Source of the DNA: Poecilobothrus nobilitatus
Taxonomy: Eukaryota > Arthropoda > Insecta > Diptera > Dolichopodidae
DNA length: 64,000 bases
Assembly: GCA_947095535.1 (NCBI GenBank)
Contig: OX352772.1
Coordinates: forward strand, 183,638,240 to 183,702,239
Direction: 5' to 3'
The notes beneath the pieces were generated by a model. It ran no database searches. It worked only from the letters and a program-made list of their open reading frames with translations, and was not told where the DNA came from. Both the position numbers and the translations under genes were made by a program. Shown here piece after piece: positions 45,086 through 57,610 of this stretch. Position 1 is the first letter of the stretch; each line of letters opens with the position of its first letter.

Positions 45086-45720
45086 AGAGATTTATGGAAG
45101 TAAATTCAATTCATGAATGGCACGTTCAATATTGACTTCGAAAGCTTGAAGAGAGTCTGGTTTATTGCTAAAGACCAATGACTTCAAATAAGTCCACAAA
45201 AAATAGTCTAATGGTGTTAAACAACTTCTTGGAGGCCATTCAATGTCACAATTTCTTGAAATAATCGAATCTCCAAACTTTTCTCGCAATAATTCGGTTG
45301 TTGCACGTGCTGTGTGGCACGTAGCCCAGTCTTGTTGAAACCAGATGATGTCAAGATCAATTTCTTCCAATTTCGGCCATAAAAAGTTGGTTATCATCGA
45401 TCTATACCGCTCTCCGTTGACAGTAAAGGTGTAACCAACTTCATTTCAAAAGAAGTACGGACCGATGATTCCACCAGACCAAAAACCACACCAAACTGTC
45501 AATTTAGGTGAATGTAATGGTTGTTCCTGAATAATTTGTAGATTTTCTTTGCACCATAATCGACAGTTTTGTTATGACATACGACTTGATTTAGTGGAGA
45601 AAGTGCTCGAAAATTGGGTTCATCGAATTCGTTCCTGCAAATGAAGTCGTGGAGGCCATTTGAATGACGTTTTATTCAGAGCTAAATTGTATAGATTGTA
45701 CTTCATATTAAATAAAAAAT
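45070..45720 (-). pseudogene. Second DD41D mariner transposase, C-terminal two thirds
   Basis: Minus-strand frames give broken N-terminal catalytic sequence (FDEPNFRALSPLN, then TVNGERYRSMI). The clean frame 45092-45397 has NFLWPKLEEIDLDIIWFQQD, ATCHTARATTELLREKFGD, WPPRSCLTPLDYFLW and SLVFSNKPDSLQAFEVNI. There are 40 residues between the two Asp residues, because one residue of the usual CDLTPLDYF is missing; this fits DD41D. It is a different family member from that at 2.7-3.9 kb. No clear TIRs were seen. Confidence 0.85.
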
Positions 45721-45789
45721 ATTTAAATTTCCTTAACAATTAGTGTGTTTTTTTTTGAAAAGAAATCATCTCACTCAAATTGGAAAACC

Positions 45790-46524
45790 CTATATTATTG
45801 TATTTGTTATGGTAAAATTTACCAATAATTATCCAAGTTGAATTGGTGCCATCTATAGCTACATCTTTTAGTTTTTTATGATTATATAATTTTTATTCAT
45901 TTATATAACTTTTAGTATTAATTTATATAATAAACATTGTTACTGCTGCATTTAATGTTTACTTTTGATTATCAATAATTACCGAAATCTTCTTTCTCTT
46001 TTTTACTAAAGGTAATTATTATTATTATTACATATTAACTTTATTATTAATTCTATTCGTCACCAGATATCATCGTCATAGGATAATATATTAATTTAAT
46101 TAATTCATCAATCATTGTTATGGACTATGACCATATGCCCCTTATATAATATCGATTATCATTCTTTTAACGTATAATGAAATGTAATTCGTTACTGCTA
46201 AGTTCAATGAACTATATTACATAAGGATTTATCTGAAACCAGCCATCTGATTATAGTGTCAATAGTATTTTTTCAGTTAGAATAAAATTGTGAGGATTGT
46301 TTTTAATTTTTTAATTTTTTAATCGTTACCGAATCACCGTCGGGACAACTTAACATTTTATTTTATTGTAAATTAGTGAATTTTAAACATTTTAGTATCT
46401 ATAAGAAATAAATGGATAATAACATTTAAAATTGGAAAAAAAAAACTTTTGTGTTCTTACTATACAATAACAATCTTGCGTCGTTAAGCCCAAGCCAAAA
46501 CATAGTCCTTCGAACCGGATCGTT
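45790..46524. other. AT-rich intergenic DNA
   Basis: No gene. 'attattatta' runs lie near 46015-46030 and 'aattttttaatttttt' at 46305-46320. Confidence 0.45.
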
Positions 46525-47290
46525 ATAAATTATAAAATCGATCTAGTGTGATTAAAATCTATTTGGAAAAAGCCATATGATTAAAATCTAATTTAAAAAA
46601 AAGGATTAATCTGTACAATTTTTAGTGGTTAAATTCTATTTGAAAAAATCAGTCTATAAAATTTTTGGTGCTTAAAATCTATTTGAAAAGGCTATCTAAT
46701 CTATAAAACTTTTTTGTGGTTAAAAATTTATTTGCAAAGGCTAATCTATAAAATTTTTGGTGCTTAAAGTGATGTTTGGTGCTTTGGTGAAAGGGCTAAT
46801 ATTCATAACTTGGTGGTTAAAATCTATTTGAAAAAGCTAATCAATAAAATTTTGTGGTGGTTAAAATCCATTAAAAAAAAATAAGATCTATCCACTATAT
46901 AGTATATAATTGTTTGACTAAAGGTATTTATGTACTTTTTGAAAAAATATAAACTATAAGAGTGCTAAGAACATTGGTTAATTGTTGGAAAGGAAAATTT
47001 CAGTATCTAAATGTAGGGCAGTGGGACAAAATATTGTACGGTATCGGTAATGTCAAGCATCGCGTACACCAGAGTAACTAAAGTTCCAGAGTAACAGAAT
47101 TATAGTCATGATGAGTAAACGGTTTTCTAGTATTTTTATTACACAAGTAACTTGTATGCTTGGTACTAAAAATTATTAAAAAAAAAAAAATAATTTATAT
47201 AAAATACATAAGAAGCAATTTGAGCGATTTCACAATGTAGTAACCAGTGTAACAAACAAAAAGTTGTGGTATTTTTGGTGGAAATCTGCA
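46525..47290 (+). repeat. Duplicated block, copy 1, with internal short tandem repeat
   Basis: It begins 'cgttataaattataaaatcg' and contains many 'gtggttaaaatctatttgaaaa' units about 40-60 bases apart (46560-46880). It then has 'ggaaaggaaaat', 'tgtagggcagtgggacaaaa' and 'taacttgtatgcttggtact', and ends near 'tggaaatctgcatat'. The same order appears at 48482-49085. This copy has about 105 extra bases at 47040-47145. Confidence 0.8.
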
Positions 47291-48005
47291 TATCTGTTTG
47301 AAAAGGTTTGCTGTAAAAGATAAGAACCATTGCGCGGGAAATGCACAATTATACCGCCACAATTACATTGGATCGAGTTAAACATATTCAACTATACTAG
47401 CCGAACAACTGTATCATAGTATATTCAGTTGTGCCATACAATTTTAAGATAAATAATAATTTTGTGTTTTTTATTAACTTTGCAGTAAATTATTAGTACT
47501 AAAATAATGAAGTGTTACTAATCGAGTTGTAGCAGTTGGATTTTTATACTTTAAGAATTTGAAATTTTTTCTGATATTCGACATATTTTACATTATTATA
47601 TTTTGATATTTTTTTTTATATTTTAACATTATATTTACATACCGGGAATTTAAATTGAATATACCTATTCGTATTTGAATGGTATACCTGGGGGCATGAC
47701 ACTTTGCTGGAAAAAAAAAATTCTGAAAAAAAAATCTCGAATTTAAATTTGGTGGAAGAAATCCCGATTTTTTTTTTTCGTAGGTTGGTGGAGATTTTTA
47801 AAAGATACTGTAGAACCCGTGTTCTGCTACAGTATGCCGGATTCCTACAGGCTAAAACCACCTTTCCTTGTGACAAGACCAATCTGTTTCATCGACTAAA
47901 GACTTTTAATTCGTTCACGTGTACTGGAAAAATATTATATAAAATATGTTTCCATCGCTTATTGTAGTAACTCTTGTCGTTTAGTTCTTTTTTGCCGACG
48001 AATAT
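47291..48005. other. Intervening non-coding DNA
   Basis: The short frames at 47616-47967 on both strands show no family features. A T-rich run is at 47610-47625. Confidence 0.4.
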
Positions 48006-48009
48006 TGTT

Positions 48010-48481
48010 ATCAACATTAAGAGCTAACTGAGATCTTATATTTCTCAGGACGTGTAGTCAGAAACAGGTCTAGGAGTTGAGCAACCTGGTGTACAGGGTC
48101 AGAGATGTTAGTGGGACTTTGGACAAATTGAGTAAGATGGAATAATGAAGCGAAAAGCTCAACTTGTTTCCCAATTAAGTTTTGAGTGAAGTAATCGTCT
48201 TGGCCAAGCACCTGGGTCTCACATAATTCTAATATTGTTGGTTTTACTTAAGGTCACTTTGGACCGCAAGAAAATTCGACTACAGACTACGAACATTGCA
48301 AAAATTTACGTTAAAATTGGTAATGATTAATAGCGACAATGGGTTTAAAAATAAAAAAAAAATAAAATAATCGAAAAAAAAAAATACAAAACCAAAAGAT
48401 TCAAGTGTTTAAAGAATTTGACAAACGAAAAGTAAATTAAAAAACTAACGAAAGTTAATTGAAGTTTAATATTGAGTACAA
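48010..48481 (-). pseudogene. LINE family A, copy 3 (5' end: UTR and part of endonuclease)
   Basis: The minus-strand frame 48017-48211 reads GQDDYFTQNLIGKQVELFAS then LFHLTQFVQSPTNISD and LLDLFLTTRPEKY, the late endonuclease region. Upstream to 48481 it matches the 5' UTR and start of copy 2 (51720-51923, both beginning at 'attgtactcaatatta' on the minus strand). The element is broken off at about 48010, just after the endonuclease. It lies directly against duplicated block copy 2, which starts at 48482. Confidence 0.78.
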
Positions 48482-49085
48482 TCGTTATAAATTATAAAAT
48501 CGATCTAGTGTGATTAAAATCTATTTGGAAAAAGCTATAATATGGTGATTAAAATCTAATTAAAAAAGAAAGGGTTAATCTATACAATTTTTAGTGGTTA
48601 AATTCTATTTGAAAAAATCAATCTATAAAATTTTTAGTGCTTAAAGTCTATTTGAAAGGGCTAATCTACAAAACTTGGTGGTTAAGATCTATTTGAAAAA
48701 GTTAATCAATAAATTTTGTGGTGGTTAAAATCTATTTAAAAAAAAAATAAGATCTATACACTATATAGTATATAATTGTTTGAGTGAATAAAAACTATAA
48801 ACTATAAAATTATTTAATGACTGAAGGTATTATGTACTTTTTGAAAAAATATAAACTAAAAGAGTGCTAAGAACATTGGTTAATTATTGGAAAGGAAAAT
48901 GTCAGTATGTAAATGTAGGGCAGTGGGACAAAATATTGTACAACTAACTTGTATGCTTGGTACTAAAAATTAATAAAAAAAAAATAATAATAATTTATAT
49001 AAAATGCATAAGAAGTGTAACCAGTATAACAAACAAAAAGTTGGGGTATTTTTTTCTCTTAGTGGAAATCTGCATATTTGCATAT
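48482..49085 (+). repeat. Duplicated block, copy 2
   Basis: It is colinear with 46525-47290 but lacks the 105-base segment at 47040-47145 and has an internal 'aaactataaaattatttaat' piece. The 'gtggttaaaatctattt' units are again present. The junction with LINE copy 3 is exact at 48481/48482. Confidence 0.8.
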
Positions 49086-49189
49086 ATAAATCCCGAATGT
49101 TACAAAATCCCGAAAAAAATCCTGAAAACCAAAAATACTGAAATCAATGAATTTCTGCACAAATAATAACAGATGTAAAAAAAAAAAAA

Positions 49190-49545
49190 AGAATTTTAGA
49201 GTATTGGATACAAAATTAGATTACACGCTTTTTCAAAAATATATGTACACATATAATATAATATGTATATGTGAGATTCTGAATTGGGATTCTAAATTCA
49301 AGGGATTTTGGACTCAAAATCAGAGTTATACGCCTTTTACAGAATATTTATATACATATTAATATTTAACATTCTGAATTAGGAGATTTTATAGTTGGAC
49401 TCTAAATCAGAGTATTCCCTTTTTCGAAAATATTTTTATATATGTATCTAAATGCCAGATTCTGAATTTGAAGAGTTTTTAGAGTTGGATTCAAAATCAG
49501 GGAGGGTTTCGTCTTTTTCCAGAATGTGTATATTTTGTAACTTAC
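49190..49545. repeat. Tandem repeat, four units of about 90-100 bp
   Basis: Units start near 49192, 49290, 49382 and 49470. Each reads roughly 'gattttagagttggatt', 'aaaatcagagt', 'cgcctttttcagaatatt' and 'tatatacatat'. The units are diverged but in register. Confidence 0.7.
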
Positions 49546-50000
49546 CATAAGATATACGATAATTAGAATCCCGCGTATGCATTTATATATATATTCGGAA
49601 AAGTATGTGTATGTAAGTAAGTAAGTACCCTGATTTTGTACCCAACTCTAAAATCCATCCCAATCATTTTTAACATATTATGTACTTACATATTTGAACA
49701 GATATTTCCTTGGTTCTCTGAGGTCAATATCCAAAAAATATTCAAGTTCATAAATATATTATAAATATGTAAACAATAGCTTAATATTATTTGTATTAGT
49801 TATAATTTCTTTTATCTCCATTTTATTTTATAACAATTAATCAATAGCACATTTGAAAAAACAAACATAAAAAATCATATTATATGATGATATTATAGCA
49901 ACCTGGTTCATATTATTTGTTTAAAAGAAACGTCATTAGAATTATTTTATATTTAAATATTGACCAGATGATTAAAATAAAAATAATATTTCAAGCAATA

Positions 50001-50087
50001 ATCTTGAATTAAAATTATTTGTTTTTGGAATCAATTATGGCCTACGAATTATGGTGATTCCAAAAACAAATAATTTTAATTCAAGAT
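50001..50087. repeat. Perfect 33-bp inverted repeat
   Basis: 50001-50033 (starting 'atcttgaattaaaattattt') and 50055-50087 are exact reverse complements separated by 21 bases. It is flanked by T-rich repeats of 'ggattttttttt' (50090-50220). No gene is attached. Confidence 0.9.
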
Positions 50088-50289
50088 TTTTTTTTTTGGG
50101 ATTTTTTTTTCCAGATTTTATATTATTCGCCATTTTGGTATATTTGACATTTTTTTTTTCAAGATTTTAAATCATTCGGAATTTTTCGGGATTATTTTTG
50201 CAGGATTTTTTTTTTCAGTAAAGAGTCATATATATGGTATACCTATATGAACTTAATAAATAAACATTTTGAAAAGGAATCTGTTTTGA

Positions 50290-51924
50290 AGGAACGAAAG
50301 TGTTTTGATTTCTGTACAGCAAATGCCCCCCGTAGGATTAGGCACAGGACCCCGAGTGAAGAGAGCGTGGAGGTGACATGGGAATTGTTTATTAGACGAA
50401 TTGCTCTATTTTTCACTTTATATTATTATTTGCCAATCCCAATGCTATCACTTCCCAAATATTAATCCTTTGTTATGTAAATATTTCAGAAGCTTTCAAT
50501 TGAATAAATTTTCCATTATTTTGGAAAGGACCGAAGTGATAGCAATAGGGCGGCAATTTGACAGATCGCTTTCCCCCCTTTTTTGGGGATGGGATGTATG
50601 TGCGCTGTCTTCCAATGGGTAAGATATCTACCCGGAAAGAGGAATGAATGGAAGAGATTGCGCAATGGTTTCGCAATAGTAGAAAAAGTATTTTTTTACT
50701 GTGGCAGTAATGCCATCTGAACCTGGTGACTTTTTTGTATCCAAATTCTTAAGAGCCTTAAGAATTGCAGGAGTTCTGAGCAAAATTCTACCTTAGGAGC
50801 AGTTAACCTTGGGAGAATACATGGTTTTTGGGTTGACTGGGACAATGATGAGCTGGAGGCGAACATTTTTGACAAATTAATCTGCGCTTTCTTTGTGTTC
50901 GGATAAAATTTCGTCATGGTTATCAACCAAAGACAGGAGTGAGGAACTGCCACTTTTACCGTTAAGGTGCTTAGAAAAGGTCCAAAAGGATTTGCTATTT
51001 TTCGGAAGATGCAATTGTTGCCTTCTCAACCGTCTGTTGTGCTAGTACTTTTACTTGTTGGTAACTCTACTACACTTGTTTCTGATCGCGATATAGCTGG
51101 ATCTATTAGTTTCAGTCCTGTCACTCTTGTGGTTATGAAAAACTTCCTCCTTTGTAGATATTGCATTAGCACAAATACGATTAAACCAAGATTTGGATGA
51201 CCTTTTAAGACTTTTCATAAAGTGAGGTATGTAGGTTCTCATCCCTAGAAAAATTTGTCCACTAATCGCATTGGTTGCAAAGTCAATATTTCTGTTGCTA
51301 AAGCAAGAAGACCAATCAAAAACTTTAAAAAATTCATTTAAACCTTCCCAGGTAGCATGGCTATAACGCCACAATATTTTTGTCGGACAGGCCTTTGACT
51401 GGTCTGAGTGCTAGCTCAAAGCTATTATTAATCAAGCAGTGGTCAGAACAACCAAGAGGATAGCTAACTGAGATCTTCTATTTCTCAGGATGTGTAGTCA
51501 GAAACAGGCCCAGGAGTTGAGCAAGCTGGTCTACACGGTCAGAAATTTTAGTGGGATTTTGAACAAGTTGAGTAAGATGGAATAATGAAGCGGAAAGGTG
51601 AACTTGTTTCCCAATTAAGTTTTGACTGTAGTTGTCGTCTTGGCCGAGCACCTGGGTTTCACATAATGCTAATATTGTTGGTTTTACTGAATTAAGGTGA
51701 CCCTTGACCACAAGAAAATTCAACTGTAGACTATGAACATTGCAAAAATTTTCGTTAAAATTGGCAATGATTAATAGCAACAATGGATTTGAAACTATAC
51801 AAATAATATAAACGAAAAAAAAAAATACAAAAACCAAAAGATTCAAGTATTTAAAGAATTTGACAAAAGAAAAGTAAATAAAAAAATTAACCAAAGTTAA
51901 TGAATTTTAATATTGAGTACAATG
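50290..51924 (-). pseudogene. LINE family A, copy 2 (5' complete, internal deletion)
   Basis: Minus strand: the 5' end at 51924 ('attgtactcaatatta'). The endonuclease start at 51478-51894 reads NFNENFCNVHSLQLNFLVVK, HLNSVKPTILALCETQVLG and LTQLVQNPTKISDRVDQLAQ. The connector at 51051-51374 reads WRYSHATWEGLNEFFKVFDW and FMKSLKRSSKSWFNRICANA. Broken RT-entry frames follow. Near 50460 the sequence jumps, compared with copy 1, from the region at 6615 to that at 5950, deleting most of the RT palm. Copies 1-3 share enough sequence to be one family. Confidence 0.83.
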
Positions 51925-53600
51925 ATCAATAAATAATCAATAATTAGCACTGAATTACCAATTAATTAATATTAAAAGATAAACAATAAATATTAATAAT
52001 TAATAAATATTAATATTAAGAGTAGTTATCCCGGCACTCTGTTATGGGAAAAAATCATGCCACATCGCATCATCCACTGACCTATATTTTGATTGATGGG
52101 TTTAATGTAGGTTATTCTTGGTTAGTAGCTCAAAAACTAGTTTTGATTGTTTTGGTTTGTGTTGCATTTCAAGTTCAAGGCAGGTAGAAAGTGTGGGTTG
52201 TTAACTTATAAGTTGCAAATGGTTGTATAGTAGGAAGTGAAGGTTGTTGGTACTTTGGAAGTTGTCAGCCAAGATTGATGAACTGAACAATGTTGTTTTA
52301 TGTAGTATATTCTTAGTTATTAGTTTAAACACTTGTTTTGATTGATTTGGTTTAAGTTTAAAGTTATATTATAAGTGTGGGTTGTTAACTTATAAGTGAT
52401 TGTATAGTAGGAAGCCAAAGTTACTGGTACTGTGTTAGTTGTCAGGCGGGGTTATTGAGCTGAACCAGTTTAGGATATTGAGGTTTCTCAATAAATTCAT
52501 TGCTACTTTGTAATAGTGTATCATACAAATAGAAAGAAAAAATTTTTCAAGTTTGTTTTTATTGCACAAATTTATATGCTTAATAAAATATGTGTACATA
52601 GGTAAAAGGAGATATAAAAGAATCGAAAAAAAAAACTTGAGTTTATTATTGGATAAAAATATTCATAGACACTTTTGAATATTAAGATGAAAAATAATGA
52701 AAATAAGAACCAAAACAAAAACGCAAACGCAAACAAGAAGTGTAGTTCATTTTTAGCTTTATTTTGCTAAAAGAAGATTAATTATTAAAAGTTGTTATTA
52801 TAGTTTTAAAGCTGCAAAAATAAAAATAAGAAAAATATCATACAAATAGTAAGAAAAGAATTTTTTTTTCATTGCGCAAATTCGTAAGCTTAATAATATA
52901 TAGGTAAAAGGAAATGTAAAAGAAACGAGAAAAATAAAACTTGATTTTATTATTGGATAAAAATATTCAAAGATAGTTTATAATATCAAGATGTAAAATA
53001 ATAAAAATAAAAAGAAAAAACCAAAATTTCTTGAAGGTATTACATAAGACCTACGTATATTAAATAAGTACGTATATGAACTTTAAAAATATTCTTTTAA
53101 ACATTTTTTTAATTTCTGTTTACCTGGTTGAAAATAAGTTGTAAAAACTAGTTTCAAACAATTTAAAAACTTATGAATGCAAATGCTAACAAAAAAAAGA
53201 AAAAATTATGGAATCTATTATATAAGATCTAATGTTCTATAAGAACGTTGAGAAAATAACCAGAAATCCTCGTTTTATTTGTTTTTTTTATTGTGGCATT
53301 GTATAATTGTAAGGAATGAAAACTAAAAAAACTCAAAGAGTTAACTGGTTTTGGTATCTGTATATGAATAATAAAAACAAATTTATTTATATAATAAATT
53401 ATGTATAAATTTTTTATTTTTAAATTTGTTATTTTGTTGATAATGATGACATGAAACTTTAAAAAGTAAAAGTTTTCATTTCTTCTGAAATTCAAATTCC
53501 CATATATTCTAATCCCTTCTAATCCCTTCTAATCCTAACCTGAAATTTAAATTTTATTTTAACCCATTTTAAGTTTTTAAAAAGCTATTTATAAAAATTT
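51925..53600. repeat. Non-coding DNA with two local duplications
   Basis: 'gtgggttgttaacttataag' and 'ttgtatagtaggaag' occur at 52192-52235 and 52377-52412 (about 185-bp period, 52090-52470). A second pair shares 'tatcatacaaatag', 'aggtaaaagga' and 'tattattggataaaaatatt' at 52515-52680 and 52835-52985. The latter lies near P2 and might be a TIR remnant, but I found no partner. Confidence 0.6.
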
Positions 53601-53615
53601 TATATTTAAAAAATT

Positions 53616-54104
53616 TTATTTAATAATATAATTTGTTGTATCTTCTAAAGGCAGCAATTTTCCATTTTTATTCACCAAATATAATTCTCCTTTGTCGAAG
53701 TTTTCTATCTTTGTATCTTCATCAAAGATTTTAGCGTATATGCCCTGGCCAAAAATGATGTAATTTTGGGTTTCAAAAACCCACTTTTCGTTCTTCGCTT
53801 TTGTTATATATTTCCTAATTTTTCCAACAAAATAGAACCGTTCCGGTTCCATATCTATTTGCCATGACAAGTCTTTAAAATTAACCGTCTATTAACCGTT
53901 TTACATCATTTTGAAAATCTCTCCTTCTTACAGGTAGATGGGCCTTGTTGAGGTTGGTGTTGTTAAAGTTGATGAGATTGATGAGGTTGATGTTGTTGTT
54001 GTGTTTATTGCGGTTGTTGTTGTGGTTGTTACTGTTGTTGCAAGAAGACGCACTTCATCATTAGATGTATTACGTAGGAACATGCTATAGATTTCTTGAT
54101 CCAT
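53616..54104 (-). pseudogene. Unknown small gene beside Polinton P2
   Basis: ATG 54102-54104 opens MDQEIYSMFLRNTSNDEVRL, followed by a Thr/Gln-type simple repeat (CAA/ACA triplets, about 53955-54045). After a frame change a second frame, 53616-53870, reads MEPERFYFVGKIRKYITKAK, WVFETQNYIIFGQGIYAKIF and GELYLVNKNGKLLPLED. The strand-rich second half is like a small OB or beta-barrel domain. No family is recognised. It lies 0.65 kb upstream of P2 PolB and is divergent to it. Confidence 0.4.
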
Positions 54105-54249
54105 TTTTCTTTTTCTAAATATTGAATTAAACTGTAACTATTATACAAATTTTCACTGTATTTATACTAATTTAAAAATGTGTAGCAGCATAGAAGATAG
54201 ATTCAAGATTACATGTTTTTAAGGACAATAATTAATTGGAATCACATTT

Positions 54250-54660
54250 AGACATTCAAATACAGTGTTGCAAATTCCAATTTCAATTCCTTTCTATTTT
54301 AAGATAATTTATTGGCTATAATTTTTATTTTAGTAGGTTTTGGATTAAATGCATTCCAATTACATTGTTGCAGAATATTTTTCGATTAATTTTTCTATTT
54401 CTATTTTAAGAAAAACGTAACATAATTCATTAAAATGCATACAGCGGTGCTTTAGAAAATTTCTATATTTATTTTAAGATAGGGTAAGTTAAGGGTGCAT
54501 TACTCTTAGGGTATATATAATTAATTAAAGTGCATTCCAATTACAATGTTGCAGAGTATTTTCAATTAATTTTCCTATTTCTTTTTTAAGAAAATGTAAG
54601 ATAATTTATTACAATGCATTCCAATTATATTGTTGCAGAGTATTTTTCAATTAATTTTTT
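54250..54660. repeat. Tandem repeat of about 80-90 bp
   Basis: 'gcattccaattacattgttgcag' followed by 'agtattttcaattaattttcctatttc' and 'aagataatttatt' recurs at about 54350, 54531 and 54616, with an older partial unit at 54258. It lies immediately 5' of the P2 polymerase gene. Confidence 0.7.
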
Positions 54661-54699
54661 TTTAGTGTAAGTCAGATTTAGAATGTTTAAAAAGGTTAA

Positions 54700-57610
54700 A
54701 AAAAATTTTAATAATTTTAAACCGAAACAATGTCCAAAACACTTATCCTCCAAAAGTTTTTGAATTCTGCCGAGAATATAACACGCTACACAATTGAAAG
54801 CGGCTGTACAGAAGTCGTTAAAAGATTTAACGTAAGTGAACGTAAAATTAAATTTATTATAGGACCACATACCAAATAATGTGGAACCTACCAGCTGGAT
54901 CAAAGATGCAGTGTACGAAATTATAAAGTATAGAACACGTGATGTGTATGTCTTCTGAGTGCGTTAGTTGTTACTATAGCTAAAGTGGAAAGGTTGTCGA
55001 ATATAGAAAAAATATTATGTGATACAACAAAACTTCAAACTTTAACGGCATTATATCTAGTAAATAAATCTGGAGTTTCAATTCCACCTGAAGGTTGTGG
55101 AATGAAAGAGTTGCAGCAAATTTCAAACTTTTTTATACAAATATAAAATTGTTGTGTACAAATATAGAGAAGGACGAGAAGAGAAGTAATTTTTAAAGGA
55201 AATAATTATGAGAAAAGCATCAATTTACTTTATTGCTATCACCATTACAATGTAATAACTTCTCTTACAGCTTTCTTTTCTGCTAGCTATTATTGTGAAG
55301 ATTGTCATATTCCGCACTACAAAGACAATGAACATAGATGTTCAAGTCCATGCTGTCAAAAGTTTAGCCCCCAGTTTCCTAAAAGTACAAAAGATATTTT
55401 ATGTAAAGAATGCAATCGCAAATTTCGAGGTCAAACATGTAAAAGCTGTTTGTAATGTAAAAGTTGTTTCAATGTACATAAATCGAACAGGAGTCATACA
55501 TGCGGAGAATTTTATTGTAACATTTGTAGTGGGCATGTCATGCAAGATCATCAATATTTTATTCAAAAAGTAAAAACCCTATCAGAAAATTCTAAAAAAG
55601 ACTTTATTTACGTAATGGTTTAGAAACCAGGCAAGAAGATAATACATTATAAAAAACAAAGCAACATATTCCAAATTTATGTATTCTACAACAAAGATGT
55701 GATAATTGTATTGATGAAGAGTCTTTATCTTATTGTAGAAAAAAAGTTTTGAAAAAGAAAATATTATATCTAAAATCCTGGAATATATAATAAAATTAAG
55801 AACCCAATATAAAAACGTTATTGTGATTGCTCATAATGGACAAGCGTGACCATCAGTTTGTTTTAAATTATATTCTTGCTAAAACTGTTTTGCAACAAAA
55901 ATTAATTATGAGAGGAACAAAATCATTCTTATGTTACTGGCTAATATAAAATTCATAGACTCGCTTAATTATTTTCCAATGGCACTCAGTAAGTTACCGA
56001 AAGCTTTTAATTTACCAACCATTAAAAAAGGCTACTTTCCTCATCTAGTTAATAAACTGGAAAATCAAAATTATATTTGAGCTTTACCTTGAATGAAATA
56101 TTATGTACCCGACGCAATGAGGGAAGATGAAAGGAGTTAATTTTTGCAGTGTTATGAACAAAAGAAAAGATTCAAATTCAACATGCAGAAAGAATTAATG
56201 GAATATTGCATTACCGATGTAAAAATTTTGACAAAAGCTGACTGTCTGACTTTTAGAAAAATGTTCCTACAAGAGTGCAATGTTGAACCATTTTTAAAAG
56301 CTACAACAATAGCTTCAGCATGCAAATTAACATATAGAAGAAATTTTCTTAATCCAAGCACAATAGGCATCATTCCGGAAAGAGGATAAAGATTAACCGA
56401 TAATCAATCAAAGATAGCCATGCAATTGCTTATTTGGGAAGAAGATTCTTCTAAAATTAAACTACAAAGTGGAATTAACGGCAGAGAAAAAATAATTGCG
56501 GGTGTTAAAGTTGACGTATATTGCGGAGATACTAAAGATATATATGAATTTTTTGGGAGCTATTACCACGGACATCCTAAATGTCTCACTACTAAAAGAG
56601 ATACACCTTTATATAAAGATTCTAGTGACACATTAAATCAGAGGTATCAAAAAACATTATCAAAATCTAAACACTTAAAATTTCTTGGATACAGTGTTGT
56701 TGAGATGTGGAAATGCGAATTCCGTGAGCAATTGAGAAAAATATAAACATGAAATGTTTGAAAAATTACCCACTATTGAACCAAGATCCATTAAATCCTC
56801 GAGACGCATTTTACGGGGGTAGGACTGGAAATGTTTACATGTACAATAAATGTAAACTTGGAGAAAAAATTAAATATATAGGTATATGCTCTCTCTATCT
56901 ATATATTTGCGAACAAGCAAAATTTTCTATTAAGCATCCAACAATTTGCATAGGAGAAAATGCTTCTAAATTAAATGTATCAGTCATTGATGGAATATTT
57001 AAGTGCAAAATTTCACCTCTACCATATTTTTTACGCCCTGTTCTTCCAATAAAGCAGAATAATAAATTAATGTTCTCGCTTTGTAGAAGTTGCAGTGAAG
57101 AAAAATATTAAGGAGAATATATTTATCATAATGACACAGAAAGATCATTAATAGGTACTTGGATGATCGATGAAGTAGTAAAAGCTATTGAAAAGAACTT
57201 CTAAATATTTTTGTTTATTTGGGAAATTTGGGAATACAAAACAGTAAAATATGATAAAAGTAATTCAATTGATGGACTATTTACAACGATGATGAATAAA
57301 TTTATAAAAATTAAACAAGAAGCTTCCGGCTGGCCAAATATGTGTCAAACTGAAAAAGAAAAAGAAAGTTATTTAGAAAACTTTTTAAACGTAAAAAAAA
57401 TTCAGTTAGAATATGAAAAAATACATAATAACCGCGGCTTAAGATAATTCGCCAAATTAATGTTAAACTCATTTTGGCGTAAGTTTGGTCAGCAAGAAAA
57501 CCAACAACAAACAATGATTAAAAATCAACCTTTTAAATTGTATGAACTGTTAAAAAATCCTTCTGTAGAGGTGTGTTCAATATTGCCAATAAATGAAGAA
57601 AACATAATCG
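54700..57610 (+). pseudogene. Protein-primed DNA polymerase B (P2), 5' portion
   Basis: The N-terminal region reads TRYTIESGCTEVVKRFNVSE (about 54780). A Cys/His-rich zinc region is at 55290-55560 (YYCEDCHIPHYKDNEHRC, CKECNRKF, then CGEFYCNIC). Exonuclease blocks include VIVIAHNGQ-like sequence near 55830 and NIKFIDSLNYFPMALSKLPK (55945-56010). Frames 56144-56389 (NVEPFLKATTIASAC), 56420-56746 (AGVKVDVYCGDTKDIYEFFG, SYYHGHPKC), 56749-57111 (HPTICIG, RPVLPIKQNNKLMF) and 57211-57447 (MMNKFIKIKQEASGWPNM) follow. LAKLMLNSFW and PINEENIIV end at 57610, where an LTR element interrupts. It is closely related to the P1 polymerase but less deleted. Confidence 0.9.

Noticed and set aside
47704..47967. 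Frame of 87 codons on the plus strand
   Set aside because: Starts in a poly-A run, no recognisable motif, and overlaps an equally long minus-strand frame.
53955..54045. A Gln- or Thr-rich regulatory protein domain
   Set aside because: It is a CAA/ACA trinucleotide microsatellite readable in every frame; flanking coding evidence is weak.
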